Part shown: positions 57,601-64,000 of the stretch, piece by piece
Position numbering within the stretch: the first letter of the stretch is position 1
Layout of the letters: each line of letters starts with the position of its first letter
Source of the DNA: Burkholderiales bacterium
GTDB lineage: Bacteria; Pseudomonadota; Gammaproteobacteria; Burkholderiales; Burkholderiaceae_E
Assembly: GCA_026399875.1 (NCBI GenBank)
Contig: JAPLQF010000032.1
Span: 1-64,000, forward strand
DNA length: 64,000 bases
Reading direction: 5' to 3'
Position numbers and translations under genes: made by a program
Notes under the pieces: generated by a model
Seen by the model: only the letters and a program-made list of their open reading frames with translations
Told to the model about the DNA's origin: nothing
Databases searched by the model: none

Positions 57601-58341
57601 GTCTTCATGGGGATAGTCGAAATCCTCCGGGATCACGATCCTGACCCGATCCGGGTCAATCTCGACCGAGGCCGAGGCTTCGACCACCTCGGTCACGGTC
57701 TTCATCGCGACCCACAGGCCCGACCAGCGCGACATCGCCCACCCATGCAGGCCGAGATCGAGATATTCCTGCACTGTCGACGGATAAAACACCGGCAGAC
57801 CGCAGGCCTTGAAGATGTGGTCCGACTGATGCGGCAGGGTCGAACTCTTCGCACCATGATCGTCGCCCGCCAGCGCCAGCACCCCACCATGGCGCGATGT
57901 GCCGGCCGCGTTCGCATGCTTGAAGACATCGCCTGTGCGGTCAACGCCCGGGCCTTTGCCATACCACATCGAAAACACGCCCTGCACCTTCGCCCTGGCG
58001 GTCAGATCGAGCTGCTGAGTGCCCCAGATCGAGGTTGCGGCCAGGTCTTCGTTCAAGCCGGGTTGAAAGACAATCTGATGCTGTTTCAGATGCGCACTCG
58101 CTTTCCAGAGCGCCTGATCGAGACCGCCCAGGGGCGATCCGCGATAACCCGAGATAAACCCAGCTGTGCTGAGCCCGGCACGCCGATCGCGTTCGCGCTG
58201 CAGCATCGGCAAGCGCACCAGCGCCTGCGTGCCCGACATATAGGCACGGCCGCGTTCGAGCCGGTATTTGTCGTCGAGCGTGACCTCTTGCAGCGCACGC
58301 TGCAAAGCGGCCTGAACAGATGGATCGAGTGGCGCATTCAT
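54625..58341 (-). CDS. Indolepyruvate ferredoxin oxidoreductase, fused (IorAB-type)
   Basis: 1238 aa, ATG behind AAAGGAACC. The N-terminal two-thirds is the ThDP-binding pyruvate:ferredoxin-type alpha part (GFISGYRGSPLGGLDQ; NLGDGTYFHSG and YKILFNDAVAMTGGQ). A 4Fe-4S segment has CEGCGDCSVQSSC and CNKDFSCLKGFCPSF. The C-terminal part is the gamma domain (GVGGTGVVTIGQLLG; MAGLAQKGGAVFSH). It oxidises arylpyruvates or branched oxo acids to acyl-CoA, reducing ferredoxin. Proteobacterial aerobes use the fused form. It runs opposite to the RHS gene. Confidence 0.92.
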   Translation of the reverse strand: MNAPLDPSVQAALQRALQEVTLDDKYRLERGRAYMSGTQALVRLPMLQRERDRRAGLSTAGFISGYRGSPLGGLDQALWKASAHLKQHQIVFQPGLNEDLAATSIWGTQQLDLTARAKVQGVFSMWYGKGPGVDRTGDVFKHANAAGTSRHGGVLALAGDDHGAKSSTLPHQSDHIFKACGLPVFYPSTVQEYLDLGLHGWAMSRWSGLWVAMKTVTEVVEASASVEIDPDRVRIVIPEDFDYPHEDPHGLNIRWPDSALAQEARLFNFKWYAALAYVRANKLNHTVIDSGHAWFGILTGGKAYLDTMQALEDLGLDREACERLGIRVFKCGVVWPLEAATVREFATGLDEILVVEEKRQVLEYALKEELYNWRDDVRPRIYGKFDEKDGRGGEWAMPRGQWLLPALAELSPAIIARAISARLLNPGQYAARLGGALPSDLRERIESRLAIIDAREHALALPHATAVRTPTFCSGCPHNTSTHVPEGSRALGGIGCHYMATFMPERRTETFTQMGGEGVPWIGQAPFTDETHIFANLGDGTYFHSGHLAIRASIAAGVNITYKILFNDAVAMTGGQAVDGTLSVPKIVAQMAAEGASKIVVVTDEPEKYEAVRSLPQMAGIEIHHRDQLDWLQKQMRDVPGCSILIYDQTCASEKRRRRKKIVDGKPGFPDPARRVIINEAVCEGCGDCSVQSSCVSVEPLQTDLGRKRRINQSSCNKDFSCLKGFCPSFVTVEGGQLRKGVSHSADGEKAAVLPPALQELPDPQRIEITASGNRTYGILVTGVGGTGVVTIGQLLGMAAHLEGKGVSVLDMAGLAQKGGAVFSHVQIAHRPDELFSTRIATGEADLVIGCDLVVSASNDALAKMRPAVTRAIINADVAPTSDFLRDPDWTLPAEALKRNLIDATGETATEFVDATTLAASLMGDAIYSNPMLLGYAWQKGFVPLERRALERAIELNGVSVASNLEAFLWGRRIAHDREAVAEFLDPKRLAKVVELRRPYGQSDSDPAGRIDRLIGRRVAHLTAYQNAGWASRYSEWVQRVRRVEGDRIGDSGQWRLTEAVAEGLSKLMSYKDEYEVARLHSDPAFVASIRAQFEGDWTLKFHLAPPVLSRIDPNTGVPVKREFGSWMLSAMRLLAKMKFARGKWFDPFGRTLERRTERALIGEYEVLIDELLARLAPANHELAIELARLPEQIRGFGHVKESQLVKVRVQWEDGLARWQGKPSRKRREPIPIRSIQA

Positions 58342-58413
58342 GGTGCGGTTCCTTTCGGAGATCGAATCCCGTCAAAACGACGCTCTATCGGCGTCAACCT
58401 GCCAGCAGTGTGC

Positions 58414-59355
58414 TCACCGCTCGTGACGGCGCACAGCGTCATTATGCTGCGGTTCGGCGTCGGAGGACGCCCTTGCGGGCGCGCCGGCGGGCAGGAGCAC
58501 TGTCGCCATCGCCACCAGCACACAGATCAGAGCGGCATAGTCCTGCCAGGACGGCACCTCGCCCAGCAGCAGCATTCCCGAAAAAAGACCGACCACCGGA
58601 ATCAGCATGACCGACAGGCTGCTGGCCACCGGCGGCAGGAGCGTCGCGAGCCTGAACCACAATAACTGCGAGACACCGAATACCAGCACCGCGTTGTACA
58701 GAATCGCGCCCCATTCCATGAGGTTTGGCGGCCTCACCCATTGGTCGCGCTCGAGCAGCCATGCCACCAGGCTGCAAACAACCAGCGACATCACCATCAT
58801 CCAGAAGGTCAGGACCAGGACCGATCCGGGCAGTTTGCGCCGACGCATCATCTGCGTGCCGATCGCCCAGACAAAGGCTGCTGAAAGCATGCACAGCGTG
58901 CCGGTCGGGCGACCTGCGAGCCGCGTCAGCTCCTCACCCAGCAGCAGCGCGATCGCGGCAACGGCGGCCAAAACACCCGCACCCATGCGCAGATCGAGTC
59001 GATCGCGATAAACCAGCCAGCCGATGAGTGCAGTCCAGACCGGCATGGTGTAGCCCAGGATCGCTGCGCGACCCGATGACAGCAGCTTCACGCCGTAGAT
59101 CGACAGCACATACCAGATGATCATGTTGGTGAGCGCCAGCCACACCAGCTCGGGCCAGTGCTCGCGCCTGACCTTCAGCGAATCGCCTTGCACGCGCGCC
59201 ATGACAAAGAGCATCGCGACACCGCCCACCATGCACAGCGTTCGAAAACTCAGCGGTGCGAAATCGCGCACACCGATCTTCATGACCGGCCAGTTGAAGC
59301 CCCACAGAAGTGTGAGGATGACCAGCAATAGGAGTTCTCTACGAGCCAGGCCCAT
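58414..59355 (-). CDS. EamA/DMT-family transporter
   Basis: 313-aa protein with ten membrane helices in two EamA repeats (LLWGFNWPVMKIGVRDFAPLSF and the second starting near LCMLSAAFVWAIGTQMM). AAGG precedes the ATG at 59355. Family members export amino acids or other metabolites; the substrate cannot be deduced. It is separated from the ior gene by 72 bases and lies opposite to pyrF. Confidence 0.88.
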   Translation of the reverse strand: MGLARRELLLLVILTLLWGFNWPVMKIGVRDFAPLSFRTLCMVGGVAMLFVMARVQGDSLKVRREHWPELVWLALTNMIIWYVLSIYGVKLLSSGRAAILGYTMPVWTALIGWLVYRDRLDLRMGAGVLAAVAAIALLLGEELTRLAGRPTGTLCMLSAAFVWAIGTQMMRRRKLPGSVLVLTFWMMVMSLVVCSLVAWLLERDQWVRPPNLMEWGAILYNAVLVFGVSQLLWFRLATLLPPVASSLSVMLIPVVGLFSGMLLLGEVPSWQDYAALICVLVAMATVLLPAGAPARASSDAEPQHNDAVRRHER

Positions 59356-59404
59356 CGGCGCCTTGTGCGGTCGCGGGCTGATGCCGCAGGTTTAGAATAG
59401 GGCG

Positions 59405-60262
59405 ATGACCGCCTCCTTCACATTGTCGCTCAAGCAGGCCTGGCGCCGCGCCGATTCAATGCTGTGCGTTGGCCTTGACCCCGACCCGGCCAGATTGCCC
59501 GCACCGCTTCATGGCAAAGCCGATGCCACCTTTCAGTTCTGCCGCGCGATCGTCGATGCCACGGCCGATCTGGTCTGTGCGTTCAAGCCCCAGATTGCCT
59601 ATTTCGCCGCGCAGCGCGCCGAAGACCAGCTCGAGGCGCTGATCGCTCACATTCATGCACACCACCCCGGCATCCCGGTCGTGCTCGATGCCAAGCGGGG
59701 CGATATCGGTTCAACCGCAGAGCAATATGCCCGCGAGGCCTTCGAGCGATACAAGGCCGATGCGGTGACCGTCAATCCATACATGGGCTTCGACTCGATC
59801 GAGCCATGGCTTGCCCATGCAGGGCGCGGCGTTTTTTTGCTCTGCCGCACCTCCAACCCTGGCGGTGCCGATCTGCAGTCGCTTGATGTCAGCCAAGGTG
59901 TCAGCCAAGGGCTTGTCGGCCATGAGCGGCTCTACGAACGGGTTGCACGGCTGGCGTCGGGAAGCTGGAACCGGGGCGGCGAGCTGGGCCTCGTGGTGGG
60001 CGCCACCGTCCCGGCAGAGCTCGCCCGCGTGCGCGAACTTGCCCCCGAGTTGCCGCTGCTCGTGCCGGGTATCGGCGCGCAGGGCGGCGACGTCGCCGCC
60101 ACCGTTCAAGCCGGATCAAGCACCGACGGCACAGGCATGCTGATCAACTCGTCACGCGCCATTCTTTACGCCGGAAAGGGCGATGATTTTGCAGCGGCGG
60201 CAAGACAAGCCGCGCTCGAGACACGCGATGCAATCAACCGGTTTCGCCGCCCTCAGCCTTGA
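59405..60262 (+). CDS. pyrF: Orotidine-5'-phosphate decarboxylase (PyrF, type 2)
   Basis: 285 aa. The [15 protein letters not shown] motif (Lys/Asp catalytic set) and [12 protein letters not shown] start identify the roughly 280-aa type 2 enzyme found in many Betaproteobacteria and Actinobacteria. It makes UMP. A direct duplication encodes VSQGVSQG at about residue 162-169 (12-bp units at 59888 and 59900). A TAGAAT box lies 8-13 bases before the ATG, so the transcript may have a very short leader. Confidence 0.92.
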   Translation: MTASFTLSLKQAWRRADSMLCVGLDPDPARLPAPLHGKADATFQFCRAIVDATADLVCAFKPQIAYFAAQRAEDQLEALIAHIHAHHPGIPVVLDAKRGDIGSTAEQYAREAFERYKADAVTVNPYMGFDSIEPWLAHAGRGVFLLCRTSNPGGADLQSLDVSQGVSQGLVGHERLYERVARLASGSWNRGGELGLVVGATVPAELARVRELAPELPLLVPGIGAQGGDVAATVQAGSSTDGTGMLINSSRAILYAGKGDDFAAAARQAALETRDAINRFRRPQP

Positions 60263-60287
60263 AGCAATGGGCGAAATCAGTTAGCAT
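60259..60287 (+). promoter_or_regulatory. Candidate promoter of tRNA-Met
   Basis: TTGAAG (60259-60264) and TAGCAT (60282-60287) with 17-base spacing. Transcription would start near 60294, four bases before the mature 5' end. The box overlaps the pyrF stop codon. Match to consensus is moderate. Confidence 0.5.
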
Positions 60288-60297
60288 TCGGCCCCTT

Positions 60298-60374
60298 GGC
60301 GAATTAGCTCAGCCGGTTAGAGCGACGGAATCATAATCCGCAGGTCCCCAGTTCGAATCTGGGATTCGCTACCA
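60298..60374 (+). tRNA. tRNA-Met (anticodon CAT)
   Basis: 77 bases with a full cloverleaf: acceptor GGCGAAT pairs with ATTCGCT (first pair G-U), D-arm GCTC/GAGC, anticodon loop ATCATAA (anticodon CAT, U33 present), T-arm CCCAG/CTGGG with TTCGAAT. CCA is encoded (ACCA at 60371-60374). The anticodon CAT allows elongator Met, initiator Met or lysidine-Ile. The missing initiator features (three G-C pairs in the anticodon stem and unpaired 1-72) and the overall pattern favour elongator Met. Confidence 0.93.
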
Positions 60375-60415
60375 GACATTCAGCGTCACCAAAGCCAGCG
60401 CCATCAAAGACAGCG

Positions 60416-60430
60416 CGGGGGCTTCCCCCG
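60416..60430. terminator. Hairpin CGGGGG-CTT-CCCCCG after the tRNA
   Basis: A perfect 6-bp GC stem with a 3-base loop lies 41 bases after tRNA-Met and 28 bases before the convergent sulP stop. No T-run follows on either strand. It may help end transcription from both sides. Confidence 0.4.
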
Positions 60431-60457
60431 ATGGCCGCCGCATCGCAGCCGTCGCCG

Positions 60458-62257
60458 TCACTGCACCCGGTCTTCCCAGTCCACCCAGTCGACATGCTGC
60501 GATGCGAGATACCGGGAGACTGCCTCACCAGTGGTTGCGAAAAAATGCTCTTCGCCCAGACGCGCGAAGAGTCCGAAGCGCTTGAGCTTGTCCTTGACCG
60601 GACCCTTCATTTCAGCGAAACACAACTCGATGCCCGCCTCGTGGAGTGTCTTGTCGAGTTCATCCAGGACATCCGCAGAGGTGACATCCACGCTGGTGAT
60701 CGGCTCGGCGCCGACGACCAGCCAGCGCACCGGCGTTGGCGATCGGTCTATCGCGTCGAGCAGGCGGTCACGGAAAAGTTCGGCGTTGGCGAAGAAAAGC
60801 GGCGCGTCCCAGCGAAAAAGCACCAAGCCCGGCACCACACGAGCCTGCGGATGCCGCGTGATGTCGTGATAGCCCTTGATGCCGTCGACCCGCCCGAGCA
60901 CTGCCGAGTGCGGGCGCCAACCGTCCCACAGAAATTCAATGACAGCCACCGCGATCGCCAGGGCGATCCCGGGGATCGCCCCCAACAGCGCCACGCCGAG
61001 CAGACAGCCGATCGACAGCCAGAACTCCCAGCGCTGGATACGCCAGATTCGGCGCAGGTCGGTGACTTCGATCAGGCCGATGGCCGAGGCGATCACCACT
61101 GCCGCCAGGGCGGCGACCGGCAGGTTGCGCAGCAGGGATGGCGCACTCAGCAGCACGCCTGCAACAGCCAGCGCACCCACCACACCGGCGAGTTGTGTTC
61201 GGGCGCCGGCAGCCTGCGCCACCGGCGTACGTGTCGCACTGGCGCTGACAGGAAAGCCCTGGAAAAGACCGGCAGCAAGATTGGCCACACCCAGCCCCAC
61301 CATCTCCTGGTTGGGATCGACGGCCATCCCTGTCCGCCCGGCGTAGGTGCGCGAGAGCACGCTGGTATCGGCAAACGAAATCAGCGCCACAGCCAGTGCG
61401 CCTGACAAAACCGCCGAGATGTCGTCATAGCCCATCCACGGCATCGAGAACGCCGGCAAACCCTGCGGCAGGCTGCCAAGGACCGGCACACCTGCGCGAG
61501 TGCCGGTGCCTGAGCCAAGGTCCAGCAGGGCGACCACAAGGGTCGCACCGGTGACTGCGATCAGTACCCCCGGCGCACGCGGATGGCGCCTGAACATCAG
61601 GATCGTCAGAAGGGTTGCAGCACCGATGGCCAGTGCCACCGGGTTTGTCTTGCCAGCCAGCAGCGCCACGGTGAACTGGCGCAACTCGTCGATCAACCCA
61701 TGGGCGTCGACACCGAAACCGAAGAGCGCCGGCAACTGGCTGGCGATCACTGTCAGTGCAATGCCGTTCATGTAGCCATAGCGGATCGGCTTGGACAGCA
61801 ACTCTGTGATGAAGCCAAGGCGCGCGGCGCCGGCGCCGATACACAGCACACCGGACACCAGAGCCATCATGCCGGCCAGCGCCATCGCCCGCTGGGGGTC
61901 ACCCCCCGACAGCGGCAAGACGACCGCAAGAATGATCGCGGCCAGAGACGAGTCCGGGCCCAGCACCAGGATGCGGCTCGGGCCGAACAAGGCGTAGGCC
62001 AGCAACCCGGCCATGGTGGCATACAGGCCGCAGACGCCTGGCAGACCGGAAGCCACGGCGTAAGCAATGCCGACCGGGAGCAGCACCGCAGTCAATGCCA
62101 GCCCGGCCATCAGGTCGTGAACCAGCCAGGCGGACTGGTAGTTTCGAAGAACCTGCAAGCCAGGCAGCCACCGCAGCCAGCCGGTCTGACCGGTCAGCGC
62201 AGGGCGGACAACTCGGCCGGTCTCCTGGGCTGCGCGCGGCGGCTTGAGCTCGTCCAT
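60458..62257 (-). CDS. SulP-family anion transporter with STAS domain
   Basis: 599 aa. ATG at 62257 after CAGGGAGCC. About 11-13 membrane helices (LHDLMAGLALTAVLLPVGIAYAVASGLPGVCGLY and the QEMVGLGVANLAAGLFQGFPVSASATRT loop, diagnostic of SulP) are followed by a C-terminal STAS domain (ITSVDVTSADVLDELDKTL; FAEMKGPVKDKLKRFG). It moves sulfate, bicarbonate or dicarboxylate; the substrate is not decided. The EamA gene lies 34 bases upstream in the same direction. Confidence 0.92.
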   Translation of the reverse strand: MDELKPPRAAQETGRVVRPALTGQTGWLRWLPGLQVLRNYQSAWLVHDLMAGLALTAVLLPVGIAYAVASGLPGVCGLYATMAGLLAYALFGPSRILVLGPDSSLAAIILAVVLPLSGGDPQRAMALAGMMALVSGVLCIGAGAARLGFITELLSKPIRYGYMNGIALTVIASQLPALFGFGVDAHGLIDELRQFTVALLAGKTNPVALAIGAATLLTILMFRRHPRAPGVLIAVTGATLVVALLDLGSGTGTRAGVPVLGSLPQGLPAFSMPWMGYDDISAVLSGALAVALISFADTSVLSRTYAGRTGMAVDPNQEMVGLGVANLAAGLFQGFPVSASATRTPVAQAAGARTQLAGVVGALAVAGVLLSAPSLLRNLPVAALAAVVIASAIGLIEVTDLRRIWRIQRWEFWLSIGCLLGVALLGAIPGIALAIAVAVIEFLWDGWRPHSAVLGRVDGIKGYHDITRHPQARVVPGLVLFRWDAPLFFANAELFRDRLLDAIDRSPTPVRWLVVGAEPITSVDVTSADVLDELDKTLHEAGIELCFAEMKGPVKDKLKRFGLFARLGEEHFFATTGEAVSRYLASQHVDWVDWEDRVQ

Positions 62258-62291
62258 CAGTGGCTCCCTGACGAAGACGCGCGACAGATCG

Positions 62292-63185
62292 TCACGACTG
62301 CAACACCAGTACCACGCCGGCGATCAGCAGGGCCATGCCAAGCCATTCCTTTGCACTGCTGTTCTGGCTCAGAAACCGCCGCGAAATGATCTGCGCAAAA
62401 ATGATCTCGACCAGAGCAAGCGTGCGCACCCGCGCTGCACTCTCGACCGCAAACGCCAGGAACCAGAACTGCGATGCACCGGCACCGAAAGCGCCGGCAA
62501 GCAGCGACGGGCGCCAGGCCCGCAGGATCGACATCAGCAGGGACCGGTCGCGCCACAGCATATAGCCGACCAGCACCGCGGTCTGGATGCACAGCCCCAG
62601 GGCCAGGATGAAACTCGCACCCACCACGAAAGAGGTGTTCTCGAGGCTGCGGATCGCGCCACGAAATCCGATCGAGGCCATGCCGAAACCGGCCCCTGAA
62701 ATCACACCGAGCAGAACCGGCCGAAGCGCCCATTGCGCCCCTCTGGCCGGCCAGGACATCACCAGCACCCCTGCGGTGGCCGCCGCAATCGCGATGGTGA
62801 GCGCAGGCCCAAGCGAATCGCCGAGAAAGACCAGACCGAAGCAGGCCACCCAGACCGGCTCGAACTTGGTGAGCGCAGTCGCCACGACGAATGACTTCTC
62901 GCGCATGGCAGCCAGAAAGAGAAAGGTGCCCATGATCTGCGACAGGCCGCCCCCCAACGTCCACATCCAGGTGGCGGCATTCGGATGCGGCAGCGGCGCG
63001 CCGGTCACAGTCAGCACGATCAGGCAGAACAGCACGCCGAAGGGCCAACCATAGAGGAAGCGGACCTGCGTGGCGCCGAGCGTGCCGAGGGTCTCGGTCA
63101 ATCCGCGCTGCATCACATTGCGACCGGTCTGCACCAGCGCGGCCACCAGCGTGAAGACCACCCAGAACCACGGCTCGATCACCAT
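62292..63185 (-). CDS. EamA/DMT-family transporter
   Basis: 297 aa from the ATG at 63185 (AGGGA at 10-base spacing). An ATG at 63227 would add 14 residues. Ten membrane helices; the first is PWFWVVFTLVAALVQTGRN, and the second EamA half begins near VLLGVISGAGFGMASIGFRGA. No specific substrate. It lies directly upstream of sulP and may be in one transcript with it. Third member of its class in this window. Confidence 0.87.
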   Translation of the reverse strand: MVIEPWFWVVFTLVAALVQTGRNVMQRGLTETLGTLGATQVRFLYGWPFGVLFCLIVLTVTGAPLPHPNAATWMWTLGGGLSQIMGTFLFLAAMREKSFVVATALTKFEPVWVACFGLVFLGDSLGPALTIAIAAATAGVLVMSWPARGAQWALRPVLLGVISGAGFGMASIGFRGAIRSLENTSFVVGASFILALGLCIQTAVLVGYMLWRDRSLLMSILRAWRPSLLAGAFGAGASQFWFLAFAVESAARVRTLALVEIIFAQIISRRFLSQNSSAKEWLGMALLIAGVVLVLQS

Positions 63186-63301
63186 CAGTTGCGCGTCCCT
63201 GCTAAGCGAAACCGATTCTATCCGCATGCTGGAAATGAAGGCCTCGCGTTGACGCCCGGTCCGGGCAGCGCCTAGGATCGGTCTTTACAGCGAGAATCCT
63301 C

Positions 63302-63433
63302 ATGACCGACTTCGCCCTGTGTGTCGGCACTGCCGGCATATCAGTCTGGTTCAGCCGCGATCTCGGCCAGACATGCGATCGGCCATCCGGCGAATTCGGG
63401 GAAGTCGGTTCGATGCTCATGCTGCTGGCATAA
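63302..63433 (+). pseudogene. 43-codon gene remnant (BNR/YCF48-like N-terminus)
   Basis: An ATG at 63302 opens TDFALCVGTAGISVWFSRDLG..., which resembles the start of exo-alpha-sialidase/BNR-repeat proteins (VGT..G.S.WFSRDLGQTW). It stops with TAA at 63431 after 43 codons. A complete gene would be some 300 codons, so this is best read as a deletion remnant; chance similarity cannot be ruled out. Confidence 0.4.
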
Positions 63434-63476
63434 GCGGCGCCTTCCTGATGACCGAGCTGCCAAGGACACGAGGAAC

Positions 63477-63974
63477 ATGACTCAGACCGAGGACACCGCA
63501 AAGCTGGTCAGATGGCTGGCCGACATTGAAGCGATCAAACAGCTCAAGCACACCTATTGCGGCTATTGCGATGCCGGCTATGACGCCGATGGCATCGCTT
63601 CGCTGTTCACCGAAGACGCGGTCTGGGACGGCGGCCCGATGGGCACCCACAATGGCCGCGAGGCGATACGCACCTTCTTTCAGGGCTCCTCGAAGCGGGT
63701 GCCGTTTGCGCTGCACATGGTGGTCAATCCGATCATTCGAGTCGACGGCGATACCGCCACCGGCAGCTGGTATCTGTGGCAGCCGATGGTTTATGCCCTG
63801 CCCGAGGGCGAGCATGCCTACTGGATGTCGGCACGCTATGACGACCGCTATCGCCGCACACCGCAAGGCTGGCAGTTCGAGCGGGTCGCGATCACGCTGA
63901 AGGTGCTGGCGCCTTACGAAAAAGGCTTTGCCGCAAACCGAATCGACGATGTCTACGGACGCAGAAAGCCCTGA
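63477..63974 (+). CDS. SnoaL/NTF2-like domain protein
   Basis: 165 aa. The pattern IEAIKQLKHTYCGYCDAGYDADGIASLFTEDAVWDGG is that of SnoaL-like proteins (SgcJ/EcaC group), with the later RTFFQGSSKRVPFALHMVVNP and GWQFERVAI helices. Members bind small hydrophobic or hydroxylated ligands as hydratases, isomerases or carriers. GAGG lies 4-5 bases before the ATG. The gene begins 43 bases after the remnant at 63302. Role unknown. Confidence 0.85.
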   Translation: MTQTEDTAKLVRWLADIEAIKQLKHTYCGYCDAGYDADGIASLFTEDAVWDGGPMGTHNGREAIRTFFQGSSKRVPFALHMVVNPIIRVDGDTATGSWYLWQPMVYALPEGEHAYWMSARYDDRYRRTPQGWQFERVAITLKVLAPYEKGFAANRIDDVYGRRKP

Positions 63975-64000
63975 TGCGGATTCATCATCAAGCCGGCTGA

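Noticed and set aside
54709..58665. Very long open frame on the plus strand opposite the fused indolepyruvate oxidoreductase gene
   Set aside because: Composition is that of a GC-rich antisense shadow: no domain, no ribosome-binding site, and the opposite strand carries a clear enzyme with all motifs.
60298..60374. tRNA with CAT anticodon as lysidine-type tRNA-Ile or initiator tRNA
   Set aside because: Overall sequence fits elongator Met: the anticodon stem lacks the three G-C pairs of the initiator, and the 1-72 position is a G-U pair rather than a mismatch. Ile2 identity is not fully excluded.

Overview
The window is a GC-rich, densely packed bacterial chromosome segment. It looks like a betaproteobacterium, probably Burkholderiales. 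The reasons are the run of glycolytic and purine genes tkt-gap-pgk / pyk-fba / purC-purE-purK-sua5, a ccoNOQP cluster lying next to an Fnr-type regulator, a Bug-type (tripartite tricarboxylate transporter) solute receptor, a fused indolepyruvate ferredoxin oxidoreductase, and a perfect CIRCE element before groESL. No insertion sequence, prophage or CRISPR array was seen.

Layout. 1-1075: end of an unseen gene, then a Phd-like antitoxin / PIN toxin pair. 1061-8340 (minus strand): pyk, fba, a hydroxypyruvate-isomerase-like gene, purC, purE, purK and a Sua5-type tRNA-modification gene. 8407-17360 (plus): the cbb3 oxidase module ccoI-ccoS-ccoN-ccoO-ccoQ-ccoP-ccoG-ccoH plus two membrane genes. Identical perfect FNR boxes precede ccoI and ccoN, and the fnr gene follows at 17426-18184 behind a 12-bp inverted repeat that covers part of its Shine-Dalgarno sequence. 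18278-23170: pgk, gap and tkt, with an orphan Hpt gene between pgk and gap. The cbb3/fnr module therefore sits between pgk and pyk. 23301-28634: rsmE, a YidB-like gene, a DUF1631 gene and an orphan hybrid histidine kinase.

28645-36989 is a catabolic cluster. A GntR regulator and a 1049-aa FAD/Fe-S 2-hydroxyacid dehydrogenase-type protein are divergent from a class V aminotransferase, a Bug receptor, an enoyl-CoA hydratase-like protein and a CaiB-type CoA-transferase. It reads as uptake, CoA activation, oxidation and transamination of a small organic acid, but the substrate cannot be named from sequence. 37055-43210 holds a rhodanese, a class I aminotransferase, a lytic transglycosylase with a strong promoter and a roughly 290-nt hairpin-rich leader, ubiD and dacB. 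43274-44988 holds an SDR gene and an EamA transporter gene, each broken by a one-base frameshift.

44985-49550: a putative glycosyltransferase, CIRCE-controlled groES-groEL, a small membrane protein and a haloalkane dehalogenase of the DhlA type with the full catalytic set visible. 49576-54594: a short tandem-repeat and palindrome region, then a large secreted RHS-repeat protein, frameshifted once, with a 537-aa unrecognised C-terminal tip and no adjacent immunity gene. 54625-63974: fused indolepyruvate ferredoxin oxidoreductase, an EamA transporter, pyrF, tRNA-Met, a SulP transporter, another EamA transporter, a 43-codon gene remnant and a SnoaL-like protein.

The parts most likely to hold undescribed biology are the RHS tip with its repeat-rich upstream region, the structured leader before the lytic transglycosylase, and the hairpin over the fnr start. 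Three single-base frameshifts within about 7.3 kb should be verified before any is treated as biological.
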